The notes: a model not told the origin generated them from the letters alone. 62,640 bases of DNA from Oscillospiraceae bacterium (GCA_017541275.1 JAFXZM010000049.1:1-62640), one strand, 5' to 3'; shown: positions 33,786-41,706, counted from the stretch's first letter. Numbers and translations are program-made.

Positions 33786-34733
33786 ATGGAACAACAATCT
33801 CGGTTTCTCCCCGAAGGGAGTCTGCTCGGTTCCCCGCAGAATACGGAGGCGCTCAGCTCTGAGGCCGCTCTGCGGGAGGCGATCCGCACCGGACAGCGTC
33901 TGGAAGCGCGCGTCCGCGTCTGCGACGGCAATCACAATCTGCATGTCGATCTGCCCTGCATGCAGGGATTGATTCCGCGCGCGGAGGGTGCGCTCGGTAT
34001 TCAGGAGGGCGCTACGCGCGATATCGCCCTGATCTCGCGCGTCAATAAGCCGGTCTGCTTCTCTGTTCTGCGCATTGACCGCGATGCGAAGGGCGAGCCC
34101 GTTGCCGTGCTTTCGCGCCGCGCGCAGCAGGAGCAGTGCCGCGAGGGCTATATCAGCAGGCTGCGTCCGGGCGATGTCATTCCGGCGCGCGTCACGCATC
34201 TGGCACCCTTTGGCTGCTTTGTCGATATCGGCTGCGGTGTCCCCTCTCTCATCCCGATCGACGCGATCTCGGTCTCGCGGATCTCACATCCCTCCGACCG
34301 CTTTTTCGTCGGGCAGGAGATCCGCGTCATGGTCAAGGGCTTCGAGAACGGCCGCGTCCTGCTTACACACAAGGAGCTGCTCGGCACATGGGCGGAAAAT
34401 GCCGCCTGCTTCTCGCCCGGCGAAACAGTCGCCGGTATCGTCCGCTCCGTCGAGGATTACGGCATTTTTATCGAGCTCTCCCCGAATCTCGCCGGCCTTG
34501 CCGATCTGCGCCCCGATGTCCATGCCGGTCAGCACGCGAGTGTGTATATCAAAAGCATCGTTCCGGAACGCATGAAGATTAAGCTGGCGATTGTCGATGT
34601 CTTTGACGATGCCTGCCCGCCTGCTCCGATCCGGTATTTCTTCCGCGGCAGCCATATGGACGAATGGGTCTATACGCCCCCGCAGGCCAAGCGCCGCATC
34701 GCCAGCCAGTTCGCTGCTGCCGGCGCGGAATAG
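33786..34733 (+). CDS. S1-domain RNA-binding protein
   Basis: 315 aa. At least two S1 (OB-fold) domains: RPGDVIPARVTHLAPFGCFVDIG (about 120-195) and SPGETVAGIVRSVEDYGIFIELS (about 205-285), preceded by a degenerate S1-like segment (about 30-110). It resembles the ribosomal protein S1-like proteins of Firmicutes and probably binds mRNA or the ribosome. GGAGGTCGAA precedes the start at 33786. It is shorter than E. coli S1 (six domains) and monocistronic. Confidence 0.88.
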   Translation: MEQQSRFLPEGSLLGSPQNTEALSSEAALREAIRTGQRLEARVRVCDGNHNLHVDLPCMQGLIPRAEGALGIQEGATRDIALISRVNKPVCFSVLRIDRDAKGEPVAVLSRRAQQEQCREGYISRLRPGDVIPARVTHLAPFGCFVDIGCGVPSLIPIDAISVSRISHPSDRFFVGQEIRVMVKGFENGRVLLTHKELLGTWAENAACFSPGETVAGIVRSVEDYGIFIELSPNLAGLADLRPDVHAGQHASVYIKSIVPERMKIKLAIVDVFDDACPPAPIRYFFRGSHMDEWVYTPPQAKRRIASQFAAAGAE

Positions 34734-34741
34734 AGGTGTTT

Positions 34742-34869
34742 CCGGCGGATTCAAAATGGGGGCTGCTACTGCGTCGGGAACATTGTTCCCAGACCCCGAT
34801 ATGATGTAAAAAGACGTTTTCGCATCATTGGGGATTGATCTGTCAGCAGCCCCATTATCAATCCATCGG
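34742..34869. repeat. 128-bp palindromic element with two internal hairpins
   Basis: Outer arms CCGGCGGATTCAAAATGGGG and CCCCATTATCAATCCATCGG are imperfectly complementary; next come GGGCTGCT and AGCAGCCC. Inside are two separate hairpins, GGGAACATTGTTCCC and ATGATG...CATCAT. A related single arm (CCCCATTTTGAATCCGTCGG) lies at 25023-25042. There is no open reading frame. It could be a small non-autonomous element or a structured transcript end. Confidence 0.6.
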
Positions 34870-34922
34870 AGATACCACTTTCTCTACAGACTGAAATTTG
34901 AGCGGAGGAATACAGGCGCTCT

Positions 34923-35262
34923 GCATGATATGCCTTGATTTGACTTCCTGCTGCTGAAATCAGTTTTCATACGTTCTTTTCATCCTCGGGATCGGGGGTG
35001 AAAACCCAGAGGGACAGGAGGAAGCGCTCACTGCGTTCGCTGATTCCCCCTATCCCCCTAGGACGGAGCCCGTCTGGCAGTTTTCGCCCCCGAACCCCCG
35101 CTTTCCTGACCCCTTGACCCCCTAAGTTCCGCAGAATTATTGTTATGCGCTTTTACTGCGTTTGTTGCAGTTATCGCAAAACGAAAACGCCGCAGATTTG
35201 CGCATGCTCCCGATTGTTATTTTGCAGGGGAGTATGGCGTAAATTGCGGCGCACTCCTGTAT
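34923..35262 (-). repeat. Dispersed ~400-bp structured repeat, copy C
   Basis: Inverse orientation relative to copies A and B. It starts with CATGATATGCCTTGATTTGA and runs through the C-rich/G-rich core, including the extra GACGGAGCCCGTCTGGCA block shared with copy B, then GCATGCTCCCGATTGTTATT (an altered hairpin loop) and TATGGCGTAAATTGCGGCGC. It stops before the GGGGAGCCCCCGC end, so it is truncated there. Confidence 0.82.
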
Positions 35263-35319
35263 CGTTCGGAAAGATTGTCGGATAAAAGATTCAGCGAGAA
35301 TGACAACGTGCCCATCAAC

Positions 35320-37530
35320 TTATTTCTTCAGCATCCGCATGGCGTTCAGTACCGCCAGAATCGCGACGCCGACATCGCCGAACACCGCTGCCCACATTCC
35401 CGCCAGACCCAGTGCCCCAAGCGTCAGCAGCACTGCCTTGACTCCAAGTGCGAATATCAGATTTTCTGTCACAATGCGGCGCGTTTTCTTCGCGACTGCC
35501 CGCGCTGCCGTCAGCCTCGTAAGCTCATCTGTCATCAGTACAACATCCGCCGCCTCAATCGCTGCGTCTGAGCCAAGCGCCCCCATCGCAATACCGAGAT
35601 CGGCACGCGCCAGCACCGGCGCATCGTTGATGCCGTCGCCGACAAACGCGAGCTTTTCACCCGCCGGCTTCCCTTTCAGCATTTCCTCCAGCCGTTCGAG
35701 CTTCTCACCCGGAAGCAGCTCCGCTGCATATCCGTCAAGCTGCAAATCCTTCGCAACGGCCTCCGCGATCACTCTATCATCACCCGTCAGCATCGTCATC
35801 CTCCGGATGCCGCCCGCCCGCAGCGCGCGAAGCGCCTCTCTGCTGTCCTTTTTGCAGGCATCCGCAATCAGAATACAGCCCGCAAAATGCCCGTCCTCGG
35901 CGACATATACCTTTGTGCCGGGCTTTTCACATGCCGCATAGGCGATGCCGTGACGCTCCATGAGCTTGGCACTGCCCGCGAGCAGATGTCTGCCGGCACT
36001 GACCGCTTCAATGCCGTATCCCGGCAGCTCGTCAAGCTCCTCACAGATTTCCCCTGCTGCTCCGCCGTTTGCCGCAAGCACTGACTGTGCGATCGGATGA
36101 TTCGAGCCCTGCTCGCAGACCGCCGCCAGCTTCAGCAGCTCCGCTTCGTCATAGCCCGGTGCCGGAAACAGCGACGTCACATGAAATACACCCTCTGTCA
36201 GCGTGCCGGTCTTGTCAAACACGATTTCCGTGACCCGGTTCAGCGCTTCCAGATAATTGCTGCCCTTGATTAGCACGCCCTGCTTCGAGGCCGCCCCGAT
36301 GCCGCCGAAATATGTCAGCGGAATCGAAATGACCAGCGCACAGGGGCAGGATACAATCAGAAATACAAACGCTCTGTGAATCCAGTCTGACCAGATGCCC
36401 CCGCATGCCAGCGGCGGAATCAGCGCAAGCAGCAGCGCCGCGATGACAACAACGGGCGTATAATATCGCGCAAACGTCGTTATGAAATTCTCGGCCGGCG
36501 CCTTTCGCGCAGCAGCACTCTCGACCATGCCGATGACCTTTGAGGCGGTCGATTCGCCGAACGGCTTTGTGACCTCCAGCGTCAGTGTGCCGGAGCAGTT
36601 GATGCAGCCCGAAAGCGCTGCATCGCCGATGCCGATGCGCCGCGGAACGGATTCGCCGGTCAGTGCGCTTGTGTCAAGCATCGACTCGCCGGCAATTACG
36701 GTGCCGTCCAGCGGAATGCGCTCTCCGGGCTTGACGACGATCTCATCCGTGACCGCGACCTCTCCGCAGGGGACGACCCGCAGTTCCCCGTTTTCCAGCA
36801 GATTCGCTGTATCCGGGCAGATCTCCATAAGAGCGGAGATCGAATGCCGCGAACGCTGCACAGCCATGGACTGAAACCACTCTCCGATTTGATAAAGCAG
36901 CATGACGGCGGCTGCCTCCGGGAATTCCCGCATTGCAATCGCACCGACCGTCGATACACTCATCAGGAAATGCTCATCAAATACGCGCCCGTGCACGATG
37001 TTTTTCAGCGCGTGCAGCACGACATCCCAGCCCAGCAGCGCATAGGTCAGCAGCATCAGCCCGTCAGAGACATATGCAGGCACCCCGCTCACAATCCGCG
37101 AAATCAGCAGTGCGGCGAAAAACATCACCGTGCCCGCTATGATGCGGATGAGCATACTGCGGTTCGCACCCTCACTGTGACTGTGCGCATGACCGTGTGC
37201 ATGTTCATGCGCATGCTCGTGTTCATGTTCGTGCCCGTGCGCATGCTCGTGTCCGTGACAATGCCCGTCACAGTGCGCATGTGCATGCGGTGCCGCTGCA
37301 TGCCCTGTGTGCGGCATGACATCCACATCCGGCTCATGCTTATGCACGATCGCCGTGATATCCCGCTCCAACGCCTCATGATGCTCCGTGCTGTCCGTGT
37401 GAACCGTCAGCGTTTGCTGCATCAGATTCACCGCCGCTGCCTTCACGATGCCCAGTGCGCCGACCTCGTGCTCGATTTTTGCAGCACAGTTCGGGCAGTC
37501 AAGCCCTTTGAGTGTATAGATCAGTTCCAT
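35320..37530 (-). CDS. cadA: Heavy-metal-exporting P1B-type ATPase (Zn/Cd/Pb/Co type)
   Basis: 736 aa. N-terminal metal-binding domain (GLDCPNCAAKIEHEVG), then a His-rich spacer of about 45 residues (alternating HAH, HGHEH), then the membrane core with TGESVP, the SCPCALVISIPL metal-transport helix, the phosphorylation site DKTGTLTEG, GSNHPIAQSV and GDGINDAPVLA. CPC plus the His-rich spacer points to Zn/Cd-type export rather than copper. The start at 37530 has CAGGAGGCTGAT upstream; the frame further upstream overlaps operator and terminator. It lies behind its own operator copy at 37553-37570. Confidence 0.95.
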   Translation of the reverse strand: MELIYTLKGLDCPNCAAKIEHEVGALGIVKAAAVNLMQQTLTVHTDSTEHHEALERDITAIVHKHEPDVDVMPHTGHAAAPHAHAHCDGHCHGHEHAHGHEHEHEHAHEHAHGHAHSHSEGANRSMLIRIIAGTVMFFAALLISRIVSGVPAYVSDGLMLLTYALLGWDVVLHALKNIVHGRVFDEHFLMSVSTVGAIAMREFPEAAAVMLLYQIGEWFQSMAVQRSRHSISALMEICPDTANLLENGELRVVPCGEVAVTDEIVVKPGERIPLDGTVIAGESMLDTSALTGESVPRRIGIGDAALSGCINCSGTLTLEVTKPFGESTASKVIGMVESAAARKAPAENFITTFARYYTPVVVIAALLLALIPPLACGGIWSDWIHRAFVFLIVSCPCALVISIPLTYFGGIGAASKQGVLIKGSNYLEALNRVTEIVFDKTGTLTEGVFHVTSLFPAPGYDEAELLKLAAVCEQGSNHPIAQSVLAANGGAAGEICEELDELPGYGIEAVSAGRHLLAGSAKLMERHGIAYAACEKPGTKVYVAEDGHFAGCILIADACKKDSREALRALRAGGIRRMTMLTGDDRVIAEAVAKDLQLDGYAAELLPGEKLERLEEMLKGKPAGEKLAFVGDGINDAPVLARADLGIAMGALGSDAAIEAADVVLMTDELTRLTAARAVAKKTRRIVTENLIFALGVKAVLLTLGALGLAGMWAAVFGDVGVAILAVLNAMRMLKK

Positions 37531-37552
37531 ATCAGCCTCCTGTTGTTTTACA

Positions 37553-37570
37553 GTTGAGCATTTATTCAAC
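37553..37570. promoter_or_regulatory. ArsR/SmtB-type operator, cadA copy
   Basis: GTTGAGCA-TT-TATTCAAC, an imperfect 8-2-8 palindrome, 23 bp before the ATPase start. It is nearly the same as the operator ahead of the repressor gene (38011-38028). Confidence 0.75.
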
Positions 37571-37583
37571 AATATGTTCGGTA

Positions 37584-37612
37584 AAATGCCCGGCACCGTT
37601 TCTGAGCCGGGC
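37584..37612 (-). terminator. Terminator between arsR-type gene and ATPase gene
   Basis: Stem GCCCGGC/GCCGGGC with an 11-nt loop, followed on the minus strand by ATTTTAC. It should reduce read-through from the repressor gene into the ATPase gene. Confidence 0.75.
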
Positions 37613-37630
37613 GGTTTTGCTTGCTTTTCG

Positions 37631-37996
37631 TTATTCGGAAATGTGCTCATAGCCCATGTCAAGTATCTTTTTCACATGATCGTCTGCAAGCGCGTAATAC
37701 ACGTTCTGCCCCTCCCTGCGGTATTTGACAAGCCTTGCAATCCGCAGTGACTTGAGCTGATGCGAAATCGCGGATTTGGTCACGCCCAGCAGCGCGGCCA
37801 GATCGCAGACGCACATTTCATGCTGCTCCAACGCATGAAGAAGCTGCACGCGCGTTGCATCGCCGAACAGCTTGAACAGTGTCGCAAGCTCGATATAGGT
37901 CTCTCTGCCGCAGAGCTGCTGCCGCACGGCCGACACGATCTCCTCATGGATAATATCGCAGTCGCACAGGGTTTTTTCCGGTTTTTCTTCTGCCAT
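37631..37996 (-). CDS. ArsR/SmtB-family metal-responsive repressor (CadC-like)
   Basis: 121 aa winged-helix repressor. N-terminal CDCD at 11-14, then ATLFKLFGDATRVQLLHALE and HEMCVCDLAALLGVTKSAISHQLKSL, where the C-V-C pair in the recognition-helix region is the classical CadC/ArsR metal site; the tail HVKKILDMGYEHISE is CzrA/SmtB-like. Metal binding should release it from the two palindromic operators. Own promoter at 38036-38064; ribosome binding site AAGGAGGCG. Confidence 0.94.
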   Translation of the reverse strand: MAEEKPEKTLCDCDIIHEEIVSAVRQQLCGRETYIELATLFKLFGDATRVQLLHALEQHEMCVCDLAALLGVTKSAISHQLKSLRIARLVKYRREGQNVYYALADDHVKKILDMGYEHISE

Positions 37997-38010
37997 TTTG
38001 CGCCTCCTTG

Positions 38011-38028
38011 GTTGAGCAGTTGTTCAAC
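38011..38028. promoter_or_regulatory. ArsR/SmtB-type operator, repressor copy
   Basis: GTTGAGCA-GT-TGTTCAAC, imperfect 8-2-8 palindrome. It covers the expected transcription start of the repressor promoter (38036-38064), so bound repressor would block its own synthesis. Confidence 0.8.
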
Positions 38029-38035
38029 TGTTGAT

Positions 38036-38064
38036 ATTATATCACATTTTCTGCCGGATGTCAA
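38036..38064 (-). promoter_or_regulatory. Consensus promoter of the metal repressor gene
   Basis: Minus-strand TTGACA, 17-bp spacer, TATAAT: a perfect SigA consensus, as expected for a promoter held off by a repressor. Confidence 0.88.
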
Positions 38065-38160
38065 GGGGTTTTTTGAAAATAGAAGCAGATGATCGGGTTT
38101 TTATCGTCAGTGAATTTGCAGGAGAAGCACACCCAATCAAAACGGTATAAACATACCGCT

Positions 38161-38297
38161 TACTTCTCCCCGCAAATCGGGGGTGACAACCCAGAGGGAC
38201 AGGGGGAAGCACTCACTGCGTTCGCTTATTTCCCCTATCCCCCTAGGTTTTCGCCCCCGACCCCCGCTTTAGCAAATCGCCAGCGCGGGCTCCGCGC
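38161..38297 (-). repeat. Dispersed structured repeat, deleted copy D
   Basis: Contains only the G/C-rich palindromic core (CGGGGGTGACAACCCAGAGG, CTCACTGCGTTCGCTTATTT, GGTTTTCGCCCCCGACCCCC) joined directly to the GCTTTAGCAAATCGCCAGCG end. Compared with copies A and B the middle block with TTAGAGGGATA and the small hairpins is missing. The insert TGCCAGACGGGCTCCGTC is absent, as in copy A. Confidence 0.75.
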
Positions 38298-38303
38298 CTT
38301 GCA

Positions 38304-39260
38304 CTATTCAATTATTTCCAGTACATCGTTCGCCGTCAGCCACTTCATGAACGTGAAACGCGCCTCATCCCGGCACTCCGGCTTTACCATGTAGTACATA
38401 TAATGCTCCATCAGATTGAGCGTATTCGCTGTCCGTCCTTCTATCTTGAACTGCTCAAATCCCATCGGGATATATGTGTTCCAGATCTCATCAGGCGAAA
38501 TATGATTCTTCAGCCCCTTGATCTCAAACAGGCTTCTCCCTGCACACGGGCATGCGTCAAAACGGAGAACCTCCGGATTCTTCGCCTTGAATTCCTCATA
38601 CGGGAACGGTGCGTCGCGGTATTTTTTGACATGCTCCGCATAGGCAATCTGCTGAAGACCAATCATTCTGTAATGCTCGGTGCGCGTCGGACAGCCCGGA
38701 TTGCAGCACGCATTGACCAGCAGCTCGCATTTCTTTTTATCCGGTATTTTGCGGAGCGTGTCAAAATCATGGTTCAGGTCATAGTCGATAACAACAATAT
38801 GGTAATCCTTTTCAACTTCACCGCAGAGCTGCTCCGCATCGGTGATGCGCTTGCAGGTCGAGCTCGTGATCTTATAGCGCGGGTAATTCTTCCGGATGTA
38901 TTCCTCCAGCAGCGGTGACAGCACGATCACTTCATTCAGGCCGTTGTCGGCAAGATGCATGATCGTATTGCAGAAATCATCATTCAGATGCTTCTTTTCC
39001 AGCATCGGATTGGTGAACGTGAAGCGCAGCGGGATTCCCTTGCTGTTGAATGTCTGAATCACCGATTTGATGAAATTCTTGTTGCAGGTGCCTCCCTGCG
39101 TCCGGCCGCCGTTCCACATGGACGGCGGAAATACGCCGTAAAACGATGCGATCTCGACGCCCTCCCGGAAAAATTCAGGATGCCGCTCAAGCAGCTCCGC
39201 AAACACAATATTGAATTTGAAATGTCCTGCGAAATCAGGAAGATGAAAACGTGCCTTCAT
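38304..39260 (-). CDS. Cysteine-rich U32-like protein of unknown function
   Basis: 318 aa. Features that recall the U32 peptidase/UbiU-UbiV-like TIM-barrel family: MKARFHLPDFAGHFKFNIV, FTNPMLEKKHLNDDFCN, EVIVLSPLLEEYIR, LLVNACCNPGCPTRTEHY and DACPCAGRS near the C-terminus. The cysteines could hold an Fe-S cluster as in UbiU/V; this is inference. No signal peptide. The start at 39260 is chosen since GGAGG then has a 10-nt spacer (the ATG at 39269 would be one base from it). It lies 16 bp after the hybrid sensor gene and is surely co-transcribed with it. Confidence 0.7.
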   Translation of the reverse strand: MKARFHLPDFAGHFKFNIVFAELLERHPEFFREGVEIASFYGVFPPSMWNGGRTQGGTCNKNFIKSVIQTFNSKGIPLRFTFTNPMLEKKHLNDDFCNTIMHLADNGLNEVIVLSPLLEEYIRKNYPRYKITSSTCKRITDAEQLCGEVEKDYHIVVIDYDLNHDFDTLRKIPDKKKCELLVNACCNPGCPTRTEHYRMIGLQQIAYAEHVKKYRDAPFPYEEFKAKNPEVLRFDACPCAGRSLFEIKGLKNHISPDEIWNTYIPMGFEQFKIEGRTANTLNLMEHYMYYMVKPECRDEARFTFMKWLTANDVLEIIE

Positions 39261-39276
39261 CAGAATCATCCCTCCT

Positions 39277-41472
39277 TTATCCGTTTTTTCTGCGGAACTG
39301 TCCGGGGGTGACGCCCGTTACCTTCTGGAACTGCCGCAGGAAATAATTGTAATCCTCATAGCCGCACTGCTCCGCTACGCTCGCTATGCTCATGACCGTA
39401 TCCGAGAGCAGGTGCGAGGCATAACAGATGCGCGCGCTGATCGCGTCCTGATGAAAGCTGACGCCGAAGCAGCTCTTGTAGATCTGTCGGAAATAACCCG
39501 CACTGAACGCATGCTGCCGGCAGACCTCGTCCATCGAAAGATCAATCTCCCGGTAAAGCCGGTTCCGGACCGCAAACAGCGCCGCTGCATGCGGATGACT
39601 TTTCTGGCGCATCAGCATTTCCGTTTCCGTATCGAGCTTCTCCCGCAGAATCGCAATGCCGTCCGTTACGGACGCCGCCGGAAGCTGCGCCGTCACGCAG
39701 ATCACCGATTCCATGCCGTCCGAAACGGTCAGGTTCGTGCGTGCAATAATGCTCGACAGCAGCTTCTGCCGGAAAAACCGGCAGTCATCCTCTCCGCGGC
39801 ACGGAATATCCGCGGCCATAAAGGTATGCGCATCGAGGCGGCCGAGCACCGTACTCTGCGGCACGGCCTCGCGCAGAATCTCTGACACAAGCTGCACCCG
39901 TTCAATCTGCTTCTGCTGTGCGGAGGGGCTGACCTCGCTTTGCAGAACGTCTGTCCGCAGGGCAAGTCCCCAGACAAGCTGCTCTGTTTCGGAAAGCCGC
40001 GCCCGGACTGCCGATTCATAGCCGCGCGGATTGTAAAAACCGGTCAGGGAATCATGCTGATCGGAGAGATTCTGACAGTGCAACAGATAGCGGATATCAT
40101 TTTTCATGCAAAGGAATTCAAGGCCGTTCGAGATCGACTTCATCCAGTTGCGGAAAATATCGTCATAGGTATCGGGGCCGTGGTATTCCAGCACATAATA
40201 GCCGAAAAAATGCTTCTGAAAGAAAATCGGCAGATAATAATGCACGGAATCCTCCGGCGACCGCGCAAACAGCGCCTGAAAATCATGCTTGCGGCATGTG
40301 ATTGCCGACTGTCCGGCATTCCACGGCATCACGCTCCGGCAGGTCAGGATATCATCCGGTTTTTCCGCACCGGTATCATACCAGTTTTCGCAGAGGCAGA
40401 GATACATATTCTGCACCCAGCGGACAAGGAACTGATGCTCGCCCAGTACGCCGATAAAATCCTCCAGCGTGCTGCAAACTGTAAGCTGCTGCTCCACTGT
40501 TGCAAGCACATTCCATTTTTCATACTGCTGTTTGACCCGCAGCGCCTCCAGCTCGGCATGAAGCTGCACCGGATCTGTGCCGCAGCCGCACGAATCGCCC
40601 GGCACATGGATGCCTCTCGGCGCAGTAAACGCGGGCGGCTCGACCCCGTTTGCAACACTGTCGATGATCTCGACAGCGCTGATGCCCAGCTCAATGCGTG
40701 CCCGCTGATAGGTCGAGAGCATCGGCGAATAATAGATCCGCTCGTAAATATACTCATAGCCCATAATCAGGACATCCTCCGGCACGCGGATGCCGGCACC
40801 CAGAAACTTGTCCAGCAGGCCGTAGGCCATGTGGTCACTGGTGCAGAGAATCGCATCCGGAAGCGGGAGCTCTCCGCTGATATAGCGGGCGGCGAGCTTC
40901 TCACCGGAGGTCATCCAGAAATCGCCGTAATACACCCGTTCGGGATCGAACGCGATGCCCCGGCGCTCCAGTGCCGCACGGTAGCCGTTCACGCGGCGCT
41001 CTGCCGCCGGATTGCCCTCGAAGCCGGTGAGCAGGTCGATCTTTTCACAGTGATGCACCTGTATCAGATGCTCGGTGAGCTCCTCGATATCCCGTGCGTC
41101 GTCCGAATCAATAAACCGCACATTCGGAAAATCTATTTCCTCCACGTACATGCCGATCGCACACACGGGGATATCCTGCCGCTTTGCAAGCATGCCGCGG
41201 ATAAGCTCACGCAGCTTTTCATTGATGATCGACTCCTCGATCAGCACCAGCCCGCAGAGATCCTGCGAGAACATCAGCTCATATATGCGGTTTTCAAGCG
41301 CTAAATCACTATTGTAGTCATAAGAATTGTACAGATTGGAAAACACAACGACCTTGCGGCCGATCTCCTGCGCCTTCCGGATGATGCCCTTCATGATCTG
41401 CCGCTGCTCAATGCTGTTGACCTCAGCGGCGATGACGCCGATCATCCCTTTCGCTTTCTCGGGCCGAACCAT
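39277..41472 (-). CDS. Hybrid regulator: LacI-type ligand-binding domain, GGDEF-like domain, AraC-type DNA-binding domain
   Basis: 731 aa. Residues 1-290 are a periplasmic-binding-protein-like sensor of the LacI type (IGVIAAEVNSIEQRQIMKGI, FIDSDDARDIEELTEHLI, DAILCTSDHMAYGL, VLIMGYEYIYERIYYSPMLS) but without the usual N-terminal LacI helix-turn-helix. Then GDSCGCG, a GAF-like middle region (about 310-480), and a degenerate GGDEF-like domain (DSLTGFYNPRGYE start; HTFMAAD where GGDEF should be). The last ~110 residues are an AraC double helix-turn-helix (AEQCGYEDYNYFLRQFQKVT). No signal peptide, so cytoplasmic. Paralog at 49359 lacks the AraC part and has an intact GGDEF. Confidence 0.85.
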   Translation of the reverse strand: MVRPEKAKGMIGVIAAEVNSIEQRQIMKGIIRKAQEIGRKVVVFSNLYNSYDYNSDLALENRIYELMFSQDLCGLVLIEESIINEKLRELIRGMLAKRQDIPVCAIGMYVEEIDFPNVRFIDSDDARDIEELTEHLIQVHHCEKIDLLTGFEGNPAAERRVNGYRAALERRGIAFDPERVYYGDFWMTSGEKLAARYISGELPLPDAILCTSDHMAYGLLDKFLGAGIRVPEDVLIMGYEYIYERIYYSPMLSTYQRARIELGISAVEIIDSVANGVEPPAFTAPRGIHVPGDSCGCGTDPVQLHAELEALRVKQQYEKWNVLATVEQQLTVCSTLEDFIGVLGEHQFLVRWVQNMYLCLCENWYDTGAEKPDDILTCRSVMPWNAGQSAITCRKHDFQALFARSPEDSVHYYLPIFFQKHFFGYYVLEYHGPDTYDDIFRNWMKSISNGLEFLCMKNDIRYLLHCQNLSDQHDSLTGFYNPRGYESAVRARLSETEQLVWGLALRTDVLQSEVSPSAQQKQIERVQLVSEILREAVPQSTVLGRLDAHTFMAADIPCRGEDDCRFFRQKLLSSIIARTNLTVSDGMESVICVTAQLPAASVTDGIAILREKLDTETEMLMRQKSHPHAAALFAVRNRLYREIDLSMDEVCRQHAFSAGYFRQIYKSCFGVSFHQDAISARICYASHLLSDTVMSIASVAEQCGYEDYNYFLRQFQKVTGVTPGQFRRKNG

Positions 41473-41516
41473 GCGCGTCCCCCCCTTTGTGCATGCCGGT
41501 CTCGGTTTCTGTTTCT

Positions 41517-41545
41517 ATTATAATATCAAATCTTCAGATTGTCAA
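41517..41545 (-). promoter_or_regulatory. Consensus promoter of the hybrid regulator gene
   Basis: Minus-strand TTGACA, 17-bp spacer, TATAAT (perfect consensus). Confidence 0.88.
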
Positions 41546-41560
41546 GTGAATCTACAGATT
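41529..41560. promoter_or_regulatory. Twin palindromic operator AATCTNNAGATT
   Basis: Two copies, AATCT-TC-AGATT (41529-41540) and AATCT-AC-AGATT (41549-41560), with centres 20 bp apart, i.e. on the same face of the helix. They flank and touch the -35 of the hybrid regulator promoter. AraC-type proteins often bind paired sites at this spacing, so autoregulation is likely but inferred. Confidence 0.65.
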
Positions 41561-41648
41561 TTGAAGCACTCATAATCAACCGGATATCTTTGCACAATAC
41601 AAATTCAGATCGTTATAGAACATCCTGTCAGTTCAACATTGCAAAAAT

Positions 41649-41703
41649 ACCCCGGCCGCACCGGCAGACTTGCATCCTGCCGATATGACCGGGGTGTTTT
41701 TTT
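41649..41703. terminator. Strong bidirectional terminator after mreB-like gene
   Basis: Stem TACCCCGG/CCGGGGTG with an inner hairpin CGGCAG...CTGCCG. Flanked by TTTTTTTT on the plus strand and TATTTTTG on the minus strand, 4 bp beyond the stop codon at 41707. Confidence 0.85.
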
Positions 41704-41706
41704 TCT

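Larger units (their letters stand above)
34734..35319. other. Intergenic region with palindromic element and repeat copy C
   Basis: 586 bp without a gene: the palindromic element at 34742-34869, a short unique stretch, repeat copy C (34923-35262, minus orientation), and a short unannotated stretch before the converging P-type ATPase stop codon. Confidence 0.7.
37997..38303. other. Intergenic region with operator, promoter and repeat copy D
   Basis: 307 bp: ArsR-type operator and promoter on the right-hand gene edge (38011-38064), about 95 bp of unremarkable sequence, then repeat fragment D, ending at the stop codon of the 38304 gene. Confidence 0.65.

Noticed and set aside
37170-37310. Tandem repeat of short CATG/GTGCGCATG-like units
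   Set aside because: It is explained by His codons in the pump's His-rich spacer rather than a separate repeat element.
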